DNA from: Astropecten irregularis
Taxonomy: Eukaryota; Echinodermata; Asteroidea; Paxillosida; Astropectinidae
Assembly: GCA_963971285.1 (NCBI GenBank)
Contig: OZ020249.1
Span: 6,758,001-6,822,000 of the forward strand
DNA: 64,000 nucleotides
Direction of reading: 5' to 3'
Below the pieces are notes generated by a model. That model saw only the letters and a list, made by a program, of their open reading frames with translations, had not been told where the DNA came from and searched no databases. Positions 30,402 to 38,000 of this stretch are shown in pieces (position 1 is the stretch's first letter; the number at the start of each line of letters is the position of its first letter). The position numbers and the translations under genes were made by a program.

Positions 30402-31592
30402 ATGAGCGGAATACAACACACATTTTATTTGACAAAAAACGAACAAACGTTTAAATTGCAAGAGGTGATTGATAATTTAGATGGCTCAAAACAAATTCGC
30501 GTTAAAAATCTCGTGTTTACGGTAGGCTATTTTAACATAACTAAATCCAGTGAGATTACTTGGGAAAAGGAGATAGATGGGCAACCCGCTTATACTAACG
30601 GTAGGTCTAGAGACAATAGACAAACTGATAAAAGCTCACAACTACAGACAAAGCCATTAGAACTGACCCCTGAGATAATGAATCAATTTCGTTTATCGAT
30701 GACAACTGAAGAAATTCAACAAAGTAGAAAAGAAGTCATAGCACGCATTATTACACAGATGTTTGACGGATATGATACTGAAATTCTTAACGAAGTGGAA
30801 ATAAAAATACAAGAAGAAATACAGGTCCTCAGACAACGAAAACAAACCCTAGAATTAGCCAGGGATAGACTTGATGATGAATTACAAAATGAAGTTAACT
30901 ATGTAATACATTTATTAAATAAAAGAATAGACTATATCATAGAAGGCCAAGTATTAGCCACAAATTTACTTCGATATGGATACAACAATGACAATCAAGA
31001 AAAAACAGAAAATATGCGTTTACCACAAATTAAAAACAGCCTCGTTGTTTTAGGACATAAAGAGCCAATCGTAAATGCGCTACATCCGGTGAGTGAGGTT
31101 ACGGCTTTGCCCGAGGGCAAATCAGGAAGCATCATTATTTTACCTGGATTTTATGGTATCGATTGGTTTGAGTCATTGATAAACGCGATACCGGGTGTGA
31201 GCTTTAAAGTCTATAGAGAAAGTAAAACGGTGACCTTAAGGGTCACTGATATAAACCTTAATCTACGTTTAAATCGAGAAGTTTCTAATTTGCTCAATTT
31301 ACCCAAAGGAAGGTTAATCCCAAATGTCATTTATAAGGGTGATTACGATATTAACCCATTTAACATTACGTTTATTCATTGCGAGCAGTTAAACACGAGT
31401 GATAATTTTTACAACGGGTTTCCTTCAAATATGTTATCATTTTATCACACAAGCCAAACAAACCAAACTCACGTTGGGAAAACATTAAAAAACGGTAAAA
31501 TTAATAAACTTGCCTTTTCAATTAAAAACGAAGAAGGAAAAATCATCAATAACAAAGGCGCGGGGATTTTAATCGAATGTGAAATAATTTAA
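30402..31592 (+). CDS. Probable penton/minor capsid protein (Polinton PX-like)
   Basis: A 396-residue protein. The N terminus (GIQHTFYLTKNEQTFKLQ) and C terminus (FITFIHCEQLNTSDNFYNG, then KINKLAFSIKNEEGKIINN and GILIECEI) fit the strand pattern of the single jelly-roll penton proteins of Polintons, which end with a SFSI-DE-G type strand pair. Between them lies a helical, charged segment (about 85-185) that could be a coiled-coil insertion. It would occupy capsid vertices. The assignment rests on motif style and context. Confidence 0.6.
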   Translation: MSGIQHTFYLTKNEQTFKLQEVIDNLDGSKQIRVKNLVFTVGYFNITKSSEITWEKEIDGQPAYTNGRSRDNRQTDKSSQLQTKPLELTPEIMNQFRLSMTTEEIQQSRKEVIARIITQMFDGYDTEILNEVEIKIQEEIQVLRQRKQTLELARDRLDDELQNEVNYVIHLLNKRIDYIIEGQVLATNLLRYGYNNDNQEKTENMRLPQIKNSLVVLGHKEPIVNALHPVSEVTALPEGKSGSIIILPGFYGIDWFESLINAIPGVSFKVYRESKTVTLRVTDINLNLRLNREVSNLLNLPKGRLIPNVIYKGDYDINPFNITFIHCEQLNTSDNFYNGFPSNMLSFYHTSQTNQTHVGKTLKNGKINKLAFSIKNEEGKIINNKGAGILIECEII

Positions 31593-31596
31593 AAAC

Positions 31597-31613
31597 GCTT
31601 ATATATTAAAAAT
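31597..31613 (+). promoter_or_regulatory. TTATATATTAA box before 31614
   Basis: GCTTATATATTAAAAAT abuts the ATG at 31614 and follows TTTAAAAAC. It is nearly identical to the box before the major capsid gene. Confidence 0.6.
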
Positions 31614-32285
31614 ATGGCAACCGTAAATGTAAATGAAATAAAACCTTTATATCCTGATCTAAACTTAAACAGCGGTGATGATATTAAAGACGAAACTAAA
31701 ATTTATCGACTTCAAAAAATTGAAGATATTAAATCTCAAATCTGTAAAGAAAGAAACTCGCGCGAGGTTTCTTTTAAAAAGTTAAAAAGGTGGATCTCTG
31801 CGATTCAATATGTAGAGCACGGGGTTGAAGTACTGGGGGTCACTGCAGCCGCGATAGGGATCCCCGCATTAATGGGTGTTATTAGTGCCCCAATTGGCTT
31901 AGTCTTAGAGGGTACTAGCCTAGGTGCCTTTGGATTTTACGCGGTACTTAAATACGCAAGCAAAAAATTAGCGGTAAAGAGTAAAAAACACGATCAGATT
32001 AAAATTTTAGCAGATGCAAAGTTAAACACGATAGATGAATACGTGTCAAAGGCCATCGAAGATGGTGATATTTCTCACGAAGAATTTATATTAATTACGT
32101 CAGAACTTAAAAAATTTAACGACTTGAAAGAAAAAATAAGATTAAAAACTTCTACAAAGTTAGAAGAAGCTAAACATTTAAATAAAGTTGAATTTGAACG
32201 ACAAGTTGAAGAAAAGGCTAAAGCGATGGCGAGTGATTTACTCGCCAAAGAAAAAAAAGAACTTATGAAAAAACTTGGAAATTAA
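31614..32285 (+). CDS. Polinton protein with central hydrophobic hairpin
   Basis: A 223-residue protein. An acidic/basic helical N terminus (IKPLYPDLNLNSG, then RLQKIEDIKSQI) is followed by a long apolar Gly/Ala-rich stretch (VLGVTAAAIGIPALMGVISA, about 73-110), a KYASKKLAVKSKKHDQI segment and a charged helical C terminus. The layout recurs in Polintons of other animals, as I recall it. Possible membrane-remodelling or internal virion membrane protein; unproven. A short GTCGTTT/AAACGAC hairpin follows the stop at 32302-32317. Confidence 0.75.
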   Translation: MATVNVNEIKPLYPDLNLNSGDDIKDETKIYRLQKIEDIKSQICKERNSREVSFKKLKRWISAIQYVEHGVEVLGVTAAAIGIPALMGVISAPIGLVLEGTSLGAFGFYAVLKYASKKLAVKSKKHDQIKILADAKLNTIDEYVSKAIEDGDISHEEFILITSELKKFNDLKEKIRLKTSTKLEEAKHLNKVEFERQVEEKAKAMASDLLAKEKKELMKKLGN

Positions 32286-32301
32286 GTTTAAGTTTGACAA
32301 A

Positions 32302-32317
32302 GTCGTTTAAAAACGAC
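32302..32317 (+). terminator. Short stem-loop after the 31614 gene
   Basis: GTCGTTT and AAACGAC pair across AA, 16 bases after the stop. No T run follows. It is weaker than the hairpins at 26184, 29044 and 33703. Confidence 0.3.
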
Positions 32318-32363
32318 GAGAGTAAACCTCCGAGTTATAAAGAAAGTCAAGCGAGAGTTACCC

Positions 32364-32795
32364 CTACAGCTCCTCCTCTTTAAAAGTTTCGTTGTATCTT
32401 TTTAACGCTTGATTAAAATATTTTAATTCTACTTGAAATAACTTTTGTACTGTTTCTTGGGTTACGTTAGAAACATTTTTTAGATAACATACAGCCATTA
32501 ACGACCTGAGTGGATGACCCCTAGATATTTTTCCCTTTAATATTTGTTTTAATTTAAACTCGACGAGTTTAAGGTCACACATTTGGTATTGAATGTTAAA
32601 TTTATCAAAGACTTTTTTTACTATAGAAGCCTTTGTTTTTTTATAGAAAAATCTCTGATTATACTTTCCATTAATATTTTCCGTAGAATAATCCATGAGA
32701 CTATAACCTATAATTAATCCACACTTGTTGCAATAATACTCGTCTTTGTCTTCATCAATCATGATGTTGTGAGTGCACATACCTATCTCATCCAT
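32364..32795 (-). CDS. TFIIB-like transcription factor (zinc ribbon plus cyclin-like region)
   Basis: The 143-residue protein starts with a zinc ribbon: Cys7, His9, then CNKCG with Cys22 and Cys25. About 115 helical residues follow. The segment SRGHPLRSLMAVCYLKN with VTQETVQKLFQVELKYFNQA matches the style of a TFIIB cyclin fold (small residues then AVCYL, followed by a V-x-KLF helix). TFIIB normally has two cyclin repeats (about 200 residues), so this is a shortened form. It would recruit RNA polymerase II to element promoters. Promoter box candidate: TTAAATATAAATGG at the start. Similar factors occur in giant viruses; assignment is by motif only. Confidence 0.6.
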   Translation of the reverse strand: MDEIGMCTHNIMIDEDKDEYYCNKCGLIIGYSLMDYSTENINGKYNQRFFYKKTKASIVKKVFDKFNIQYQMCDLKLVEFKLKQILKGKISRGHPLRSLMAVCYLKNVSNVTQETVQKLFQVELKYFNQALKRYNETFKEEEL

Positions 32796-32906
32796 TTATA
32801 TTTAAAAAAAATTAATTAATTATTATTTTTTTTTTTTTACTGAATCATTTTTTTTTCACCCAATACTTTACTCAGAATGCGTGGGCGTTTTTATAAAGAG
32901 TGTAAA

Positions 32907-32988
32907 GGGGCCGGGGTCTATGCCTTAAACTCATCAAAGAGGGCCAACAACACTATTGACCCCCTTTTTTAGGGTACCGGGTTCAAAG
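32907..32988 (+). repeat. Degenerate tRNA-like arm, plus orientation
   Basis: It begins GGGGCCGGGG and ends AGGGTACCGGGTTCAAAG, a box B-like end. The final 14 bases AGGGTACCGGGTTC are the exact complement of 33248-33261. Box A is not recognisable. Confidence 0.45.
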
Positions 32989-33008
32989 TTTAAAGGTTTT
33001 TTTTTTTC

Positions 33009-33204
33009 ATGTTTTTTTATGTCAGGATATTGTTTTTTATGTTTCTTATTAAATATCACCCCAAATATTCAACGAGAAACATTTTTTCTTTTTCTATTTT
33101 TTTTCATGTTTTTTTATGTCAGGATATTGTTTTTTATGTTTCTTATTAAATACCCACATCAAATATTCAACGAGAAACATTTTTTCTTTTTCTATTTTTT
33201 ATTC
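33009..33204. repeat. Two tandem copies of a 96-bp unit
   Basis: CATGTTTTTTTATGTCAGGA starts at 33009 and again at 33105, with near-identical sequence through TTCAACGAGAAACA and a T-rich tail. A degraded third start follows near 33211. It is bounded by the inverted tRNA-like pair. Confidence 0.8.
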
Positions 33205-33235
33205 ATATTTTTTGTTATGTTAATTTCAATTTTAC

Positions 33236-33308
33236 AGACCGTGTGTCGAACCCGGTACCCTGTGGTTGCAAACCGCCGAGCTTATCCACTGAGCTATCCC
33301 CCAGCCCC
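33236..33308 (-). tRNA. tRNA-like sequence (Ala-TGC-like), probably a pseudogene
   Basis: Read on the minus strand it has a D arm AGCTCAGTGGATAAGCT with a 4-bp stem, a 7-base loop TTTGCAA placing TGC as anticodon, and a T arm with GGGTTCGACAC. The anticodon stem has two mismatches, the T stem one, and the acceptor ends do not pair. It is therefore more likely a tRNA-derived relic or SINE-like head than a working tRNA. Confidence 0.4.
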
Positions 33309-33695
33309 AACTGAAAATGGTTTTTTAATTTGATATATATTATATTCGAAATGGTGCAATAACAACGATGACGACACAAAGGACGAGTCTATTTTTTGAG
33401 GGGTGTTTGACTGTGATTGTGACGGTTTACACAGGTTCAGTCATGTGTTATATTTCAATAACAAACCCGAGTGCTTTTAGGAATTTAAACCTTTGTGTCA
33501 GCGGATGACTAAGCGTTTTACACTACGTTCAGTCATGAATGAAATTTGAATAACAAAAACCCTGTTTACGCTGGGGACAACCACGCGTGACATTGAATGG
33601 CTGTTTTTTTCAAGCGAGTGTTGTGTATACACTTAAGGTAAATAACCTTTAGTGCATTGTCAAGTGCATATGAGTAGTGCACATGCATACGACGT

Positions 33696-33730
33696 AAAAA
33701 AAAAGCCATATCCTAATTTGGATGTGGCTT
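33696..33730 (-). terminator. Stem-loop plus T run downstream of the 34580 gene
   Basis: On the minus strand AAGCCACATCC pairs with GGATATGGCTT (one mismatch) around a 6-base loop, then a run of nine T follows. It lies about 70 bases beyond the stop of the minus-strand gene ending at 33801. Confidence 0.55.
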
Positions 33731-33800
33731 AATTTAGTGTGTAAATAAAAATGATAATTTTTTTGTTATTTTTTTTGGCTTTCTTTTTTATATTCTAGAT

Positions 33801-34580
33801 TTAGTCATCAATATCTTCAATATCAAACATGACATTAGTGGGGATTTGTATAGTTTCATATTGCCTAATAAAAGCTTGTTCTAATTTAAATCTGATACTT
33901 GCACCAAATCCACTATTTCCATGAGAACCAAAAAATATATCATTACAGATGAGAACAGGTGTAACTTTACATGATTTATTCATATATTCATCGATGTTAT
34001 CAATCTTTTTCTTTTTAGAATCAAACAATTTTGTATATTGTTTTAATTGATTTCCTTTTCCATATGATTTAAGTTTAATATACATTTTTTTGTTTTTATC
34101 ATCATAAATTGGTTTAACACTTTGTTTTCCCATGTTTATATACATAGTTCTGGTTATTTTTGGTATATTTTTATCTTTATCAGATTCAATATATTTAGTT
34201 ACTGTACATCTCATTTTATCAAAGTATTTAACAATTTCATCACAATCATTTTGTAAATTATATACAATTTGATAGCCAGTTGTGTTGTCTGGATTTTTTT
34301 CTTCACCAAAAGTATTAATTGTATTTATTCCAAAACAAAAATTTGTTGGTAACATAAAAATTAAATTACATTCTTTATCATCATGTTTATAAGTAATTTT
34401 TGATTTAGCACATTCTACTACTTCTTGTGAAGTTTTAATCACTGGATTTATTATTAAATTTTTCTCATTAAACAACCCATAATGATTATATTCACTTTTA
34501 TCTGCGTTTTTATATAGATCATGTTTTTCAGTTACAAAGTATGTATGTTTTATTGTTTTGTTTTGTTCCATCTTATTCAT
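33801..34580 (-). CDS. Possible giant-virus-type ssDNA-binding protein (DUF5871-like)
   Basis: A 259-residue protein, highly Lys/Asn/Asp-rich. Segments such as LIFMLPTNFCFGINTI in the middle, MYIKLKSYGKG, and VTPVLICNDIFFGSHGNSGFGASIRFKLEQA near the end follow the pattern of the conserved giant-virus proteins proposed to bind single-stranded DNA: a PFGI-like segment, then a C-terminal segment with an aromatic-rich IWF..GKFG block. Such a protein would suit protein-primed strand-displacement replication. The start is at the edge of the right terminal repeat, mirroring the polymerase gene. Two nearby Met codons (positions 1 and 4) are alternatives. Assignment is tentative. Confidence 0.45.
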   Translation of the reverse strand: MNKMEQNKTIKHTYFVTEKHDLYKNADKSEYNHYGLFNEKNLIINPVIKTSQEVVECAKSKITYKHDDKECNLIFMLPTNFCFGINTINTFGEEKNPDNTTGYQIVYNLQNDCDEIVKYFDKMRCTVTKYIESDKDKNIPKITRTMYINMGKQSVKPIYDDKNKKMYIKLKSYGKGNQLKQYTKLFDSKKKKIDNIDEYMNKSCKVTPVLICNDIFFGSHGNSGFGASIRFKLEQAFIRQYETIQIPTNVMFDIEDIDD

Positions 34581-34582
34581 AA

Positions 34583-34699
34583 TAATATAAAATAATATTA
34601 TTTAATTTTCTCATTTTTTTCCGATTTTTTTTATTATGCCCAGCCCAGACTTGAACATCGAAAGCTCAATTGGGCAAGCATTGGGATTCTCTCCCTACT
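34583..34699 (-). repeat. Polinton right terminal inverted repeat
   Basis: It is the inverted copy of 18055-18171 and ends CTCTCCCTACT. It is identical to the left copy for about 80 bases and then differs by a few changes. It carries a TTTTATATTATTATG box that leads into the gene starting at 34580. Confidence 0.93.
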
Positions 34700-34705
34700 C
34701 AAGGA
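34700..34705. repeat. Polinton target-site duplication, right copy
   Basis: CAAGGA follows the right terminal repeat and matches CAAGG(A) at the left junction. Confidence 0.7.
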
Positions 34706-34955
34706 AACTTCCAACTCATTATAATACCAAACAACAAAATAAATCGATCTCTATTATAACTCGTCAATCCTGAACATCTGTTGATGCCTCATATTCAGGT
34801 ATTTTTTTCAATTATCAGTTTACAGAGCATAGGCATAAATTAATGCTTGGGCTTCACTGCAGTAAAAGATCGGGCCCATAATAATACAGCCCCAAAATAT
34901 TCCACCATAACGTCTCAGGTCAAACTCGACTTATCACAAGTCTGCATTCATCGTT

Positions 34956-35081
34956 ATGGCCTCATCGCGATTAATATTCGGCTGTATATTATTTCTGTTT
35001 CTGGGATTTATCTGGGTGCCACTTTGGATATTATACAGCTCCGGATCCAACGATGGCGTCGATTTATTTGGAAACGTGGCG
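34956..35081 (+). CDS. Unknown membrane protein gene, exon 1
   Basis: It has 42 codons, from ATG (MASSRLIFGCILFLF...) to the donor GCG followed by GTGAGT. It encodes the N-terminal hydrophobic segment. Confidence 0.7.
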
Positions 35082-38000
35082 GTGAGTTATGGAATATATT
35101 TTCATCGTTGTGATCCTATAGTTACGGAAGCCCGTTAGTGCCAGGGGTGAATAATTTTTTGACATGGGGATGAATGTTTTTTTCGCGATTGCGTGAGAAT
35201 GTTTTTTGCACATGGGGTGTGATTGTTTTTTTCGCGATTGCGCGAGAATGTTTTTGCACATGGGGGGTGAATGTTTTTTTCGCGATTGCGTGAGAATGTT
35301 TTTTGCACATGGGGTGTGATTGTTTTTTTCGCGATTGCGTGAGAATGTTTTTTGCACATGGGGGGTGAATGTTTTTTTTGTAGCAGTTATCTGGCGGCCG
35401 CCAGATAATTATGTGGCGGCCGCCAGATAATTATGTGGCGGCCGCCACATAATTATCTGGCGGCCGCCACATAATTCTTTGGTAATTTTTCAAAAGGAAA
35501 CAGAATATCTTAATGAATGAAGACTTTCATTTATACTTTTGGTCTAATTTTTCGTCTATAACAGGTTGTTGATGTTGTTTACAATGATGTTAACTGTGCA
35601 AAATACACGATGTCATGTACACCTATATGTATACACTGTGGTGTGAGGCAGTATATTCTGAGAACTGTACATGTATGTGCCCAGCACTTTAATGTGAAAT
35701 GTACATGGGATGTTTGTATCATCTTATGTTCCCAGTGTATATAGGCCTATACCCTGCTTGATGATGCCACTTCATTGCATCTGATGAAGTAGTTGTTGCT
35801 ACGAAAGCTCATGCTCTTTTTGTATTTTTGTATTTTATATGTTATCTGACTGACACGGCTACCCATTATTCCCAGTGTAATGTACAAGGTGTCCAAAAAA
35901 CTCAGCACTTTTAAAATGGCTGCCAATTTGCCAAAATAAACAAATATTTGATTCTGGGGGAGCGGTTGAAACTATTGAAAGCTCATACACTCAACTTTCA
36001 TATTATGACACAAAAAGTCGGAAAATAATTCATGCTTTGGTGAGCACCATGCACTCACTTTTATAAAGGCTATGGAAATTAGGTTGCGGAGGAATTGGCC
36101 CTCCAATTTGTGTGAGGCGAGTCCTTTGGAGCTAGGAAATTGAGGGTGATATGATAAATTCATGATCAATTGCGACCACTTATAACCTATAGTTTGCTGA
36201 GTGAATTGTATAGTTTAATAAATCAAAATTGTATGCATTAGTGAACAAAAATTGTATTCATCATTGTACCATTTTAACTTTCCCTGGTACTCATGTGGTG
36301 TGTTACTTTATGTGTCAGGATGGGTGATGCTACATGTTGCAGTGAAGTTGAGATAGGGGTGGACTTTGTTGCGTGGATGGGATGAAGGGCCAAGAGAACA
36401 TTTTACCAAATTGGACTGGTTGGTATTATACCCATTGACACCTGAAGTCAATCACAATCTCTCAGTCAATAAATCAATACCATAAATTAGACAAGTTCCT
36501 ACCCAATCTCAACTCCCCTGCAACATGTAGCATCATCCCATCCTGACTCCCATGAGATTATGTTACAATGATAAACTACTTCTATTTACTCATGAATAAT
36601 ATTAATCCCATATAAACCACATATTGCACTCAGCAAACCCAATTAGCTCATCACAATTGATCATTAATGTTTCCTAATCATCCCCAATTCTGTATAACCC
36701 TGTATAATGCAATTTATACAATGTATACTGTACTACCGGTACTTGTATAAAATGTACGTATAATAAATGTATCTGCACATAATTAATCTCTTGCTTGTGT
36801 ACATCATTATATCTTGACTGTGCACATTAAACTTCTGTCATTATTAGCTCTTATACTGACATGCAAATGGACAAGCTATGAAATCTCTTTGAATGTGGTC
36901 ATAAACAAGCATCCAATCAGCAAGGAAGCAGTACACTTGTATAGTATGTTTGTTTAGTGGCAGTCAGTAACATTGTATGGTGTTTTTTTTTTGGGGGGGG
37001 GCTTGTTTTTTTCTTTCGGCTGCAACATGTTTATGAATTCAAAGCCCAAGTGACAACAAGATGCGTAATGGGTTTTTAAGTAAATGATTATTGATTATTG
37101 TTATTTTTTCTGATTTAAATTATGATATCAACCCAAAATGTATTTTCACTATAAGGGAGCCCCATTTGGGAATACAATAGCTGCCGTAATGTGGCGATCC
37201 ATGACTAAGATGAAGTTATTTTGGAGCATCGAGAAAAGACTTCTAAACAACTGATAGAATGTACCGTACCCTAACATTAGTATCAGTACGTCCGATAGAT
37301 ATCTTCTACAAAAAACTATTCACACCCCATGTCAAAGAAATATGTTCACGCAACTGCGAAAAATTTTCACACCCCATGTGCAAGAAACATTCTCACGCAA
37401 TCAGGAAAAAAACATTCACCCCCCATGTGCAAAAAACATTCTCACGCAATCAGGAAAAAAACAATCACCCCCCATGTGCAAAAAAACATTCTCACGCAAT
37501 CACGAAAAAAACATTCACCCCCCATGTGCAAAAAACATTCTCACGCAATCACGAAAAAAACAATCACCCCCCATGTGCAAAAAACATTCTCACGCAATCA
37601 CGAAAAAAACATTCACCCCCCATGTGCAAAAAACATTCTCACCGAGTTCCAATTATCTGGCGGCCGCCAGATAATTATGTGGCGGCCGCCAGATAACTGC
37701 TACAAAAAAAACATTCACACCCCATGTGCAAAAAACATTCTCACGCAATCGCGAAAAAAATATTCAACCCCCATGACAAAAAAATATTCACCCCTGGCAC
37801 TAACGGGCTTCCGTATATAGTTGGTTATTAGTCATGTTGCATTATAATTATAGAAATCAACCAACGATCAAAAACGAAAACAGCTTTACTAAAAAAGGTA
37901 GTATCATACTTTGGTAGCAGTACCGAAACAGAAATGTTCACAGATTTATATACGTATAACTTTCAGGGTATGACGTTGGTGATGGTAAACATACGGTTAT

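Larger units (their letters stand above)
32796..33800. other. Gene-poor Polinton segment with repeats
   Basis: No credible coding frame was seen. It holds an inverted pair of tRNA-like sequences (32907-32988 and 33236-33308), a 96-bp tandem duplication between them (33009-33204), an imperfect direct repeat with TTCAGTCATG and TTTCAATAACAAA-like words (near 33430 and 33515), and a stem-loop at 33703-33730. The segment could be an acquired insertion or a regulatory/replication region. Confidence 0.6.
18055..34699. mobile_element. Complete Polinton/Maverick element, 16,645 bp
   Basis: This is a virus-like DNA transposon bounded by about 117-bp terminal inverted repeats that begin AG, with a 5-6 bp target duplication. 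It has the diagnostic gene set: protein-primed DNA polymerase B, retroviral-type integrase, double-jelly-roll major capsid protein, penton-like protein and packaging ATPase. A TFIIB-like factor and an ssDNA-binding-like protein are added. All frames are open and the element is visibly more AT-rich than its surroundings. No adenain-like protease gene was recognised. It sits between the ARID1 5' flank and the first exon of an unknown gene at 34956. Whether it is still mobile or forms particles cannot be seen from sequence. Confidence 0.95.
35122..37815. mobile_element. Foldback transposon, 2.7 kb, with repeat-filled arms
   Basis: The outer ends are TTACGGAAGCCCGTTAGTG and CACTAACGGGCTTCCGTA. 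Both flanks carry TATAG(TT), a likely target duplication. Each arm contains tandem copies of a unit of about 49 bases, in opposite orientation, capped by GGCGGCCGCC palindromes. No transposase frame was seen; long open frames in the arms are repeat artefacts. It lies in intron 1 of the unknown membrane protein gene. Confidence 0.8.

Noticed and set aside
33236..33308. Functional tRNA-Ala gene in the Polinton
   Set aside because: The acceptor ends do not pair and the anticodon and T stems have mismatches. Kept only as a tRNA-like relic.
32956..33333. 125-residue Phe-rich frame
   Set aside because: It is a translation of the T-rich 96-bp tandem duplication and the tRNA-like sequence.
35775..35810. 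Confirmed hammerhead ribozyme
   Set aside because: CUGAUGA and GAAA boxes are present, but an extra base follows CUGAUGA and stems I and III with a cleavage site were not found. Reported only as hammerhead-like.
37259..37820. Overlapping frames in all three phases with Lys/His-rich repeats
   Set aside because: They come from the tandem arm repeats of the foldback element. All phases are open alike, which is not coding behaviour.
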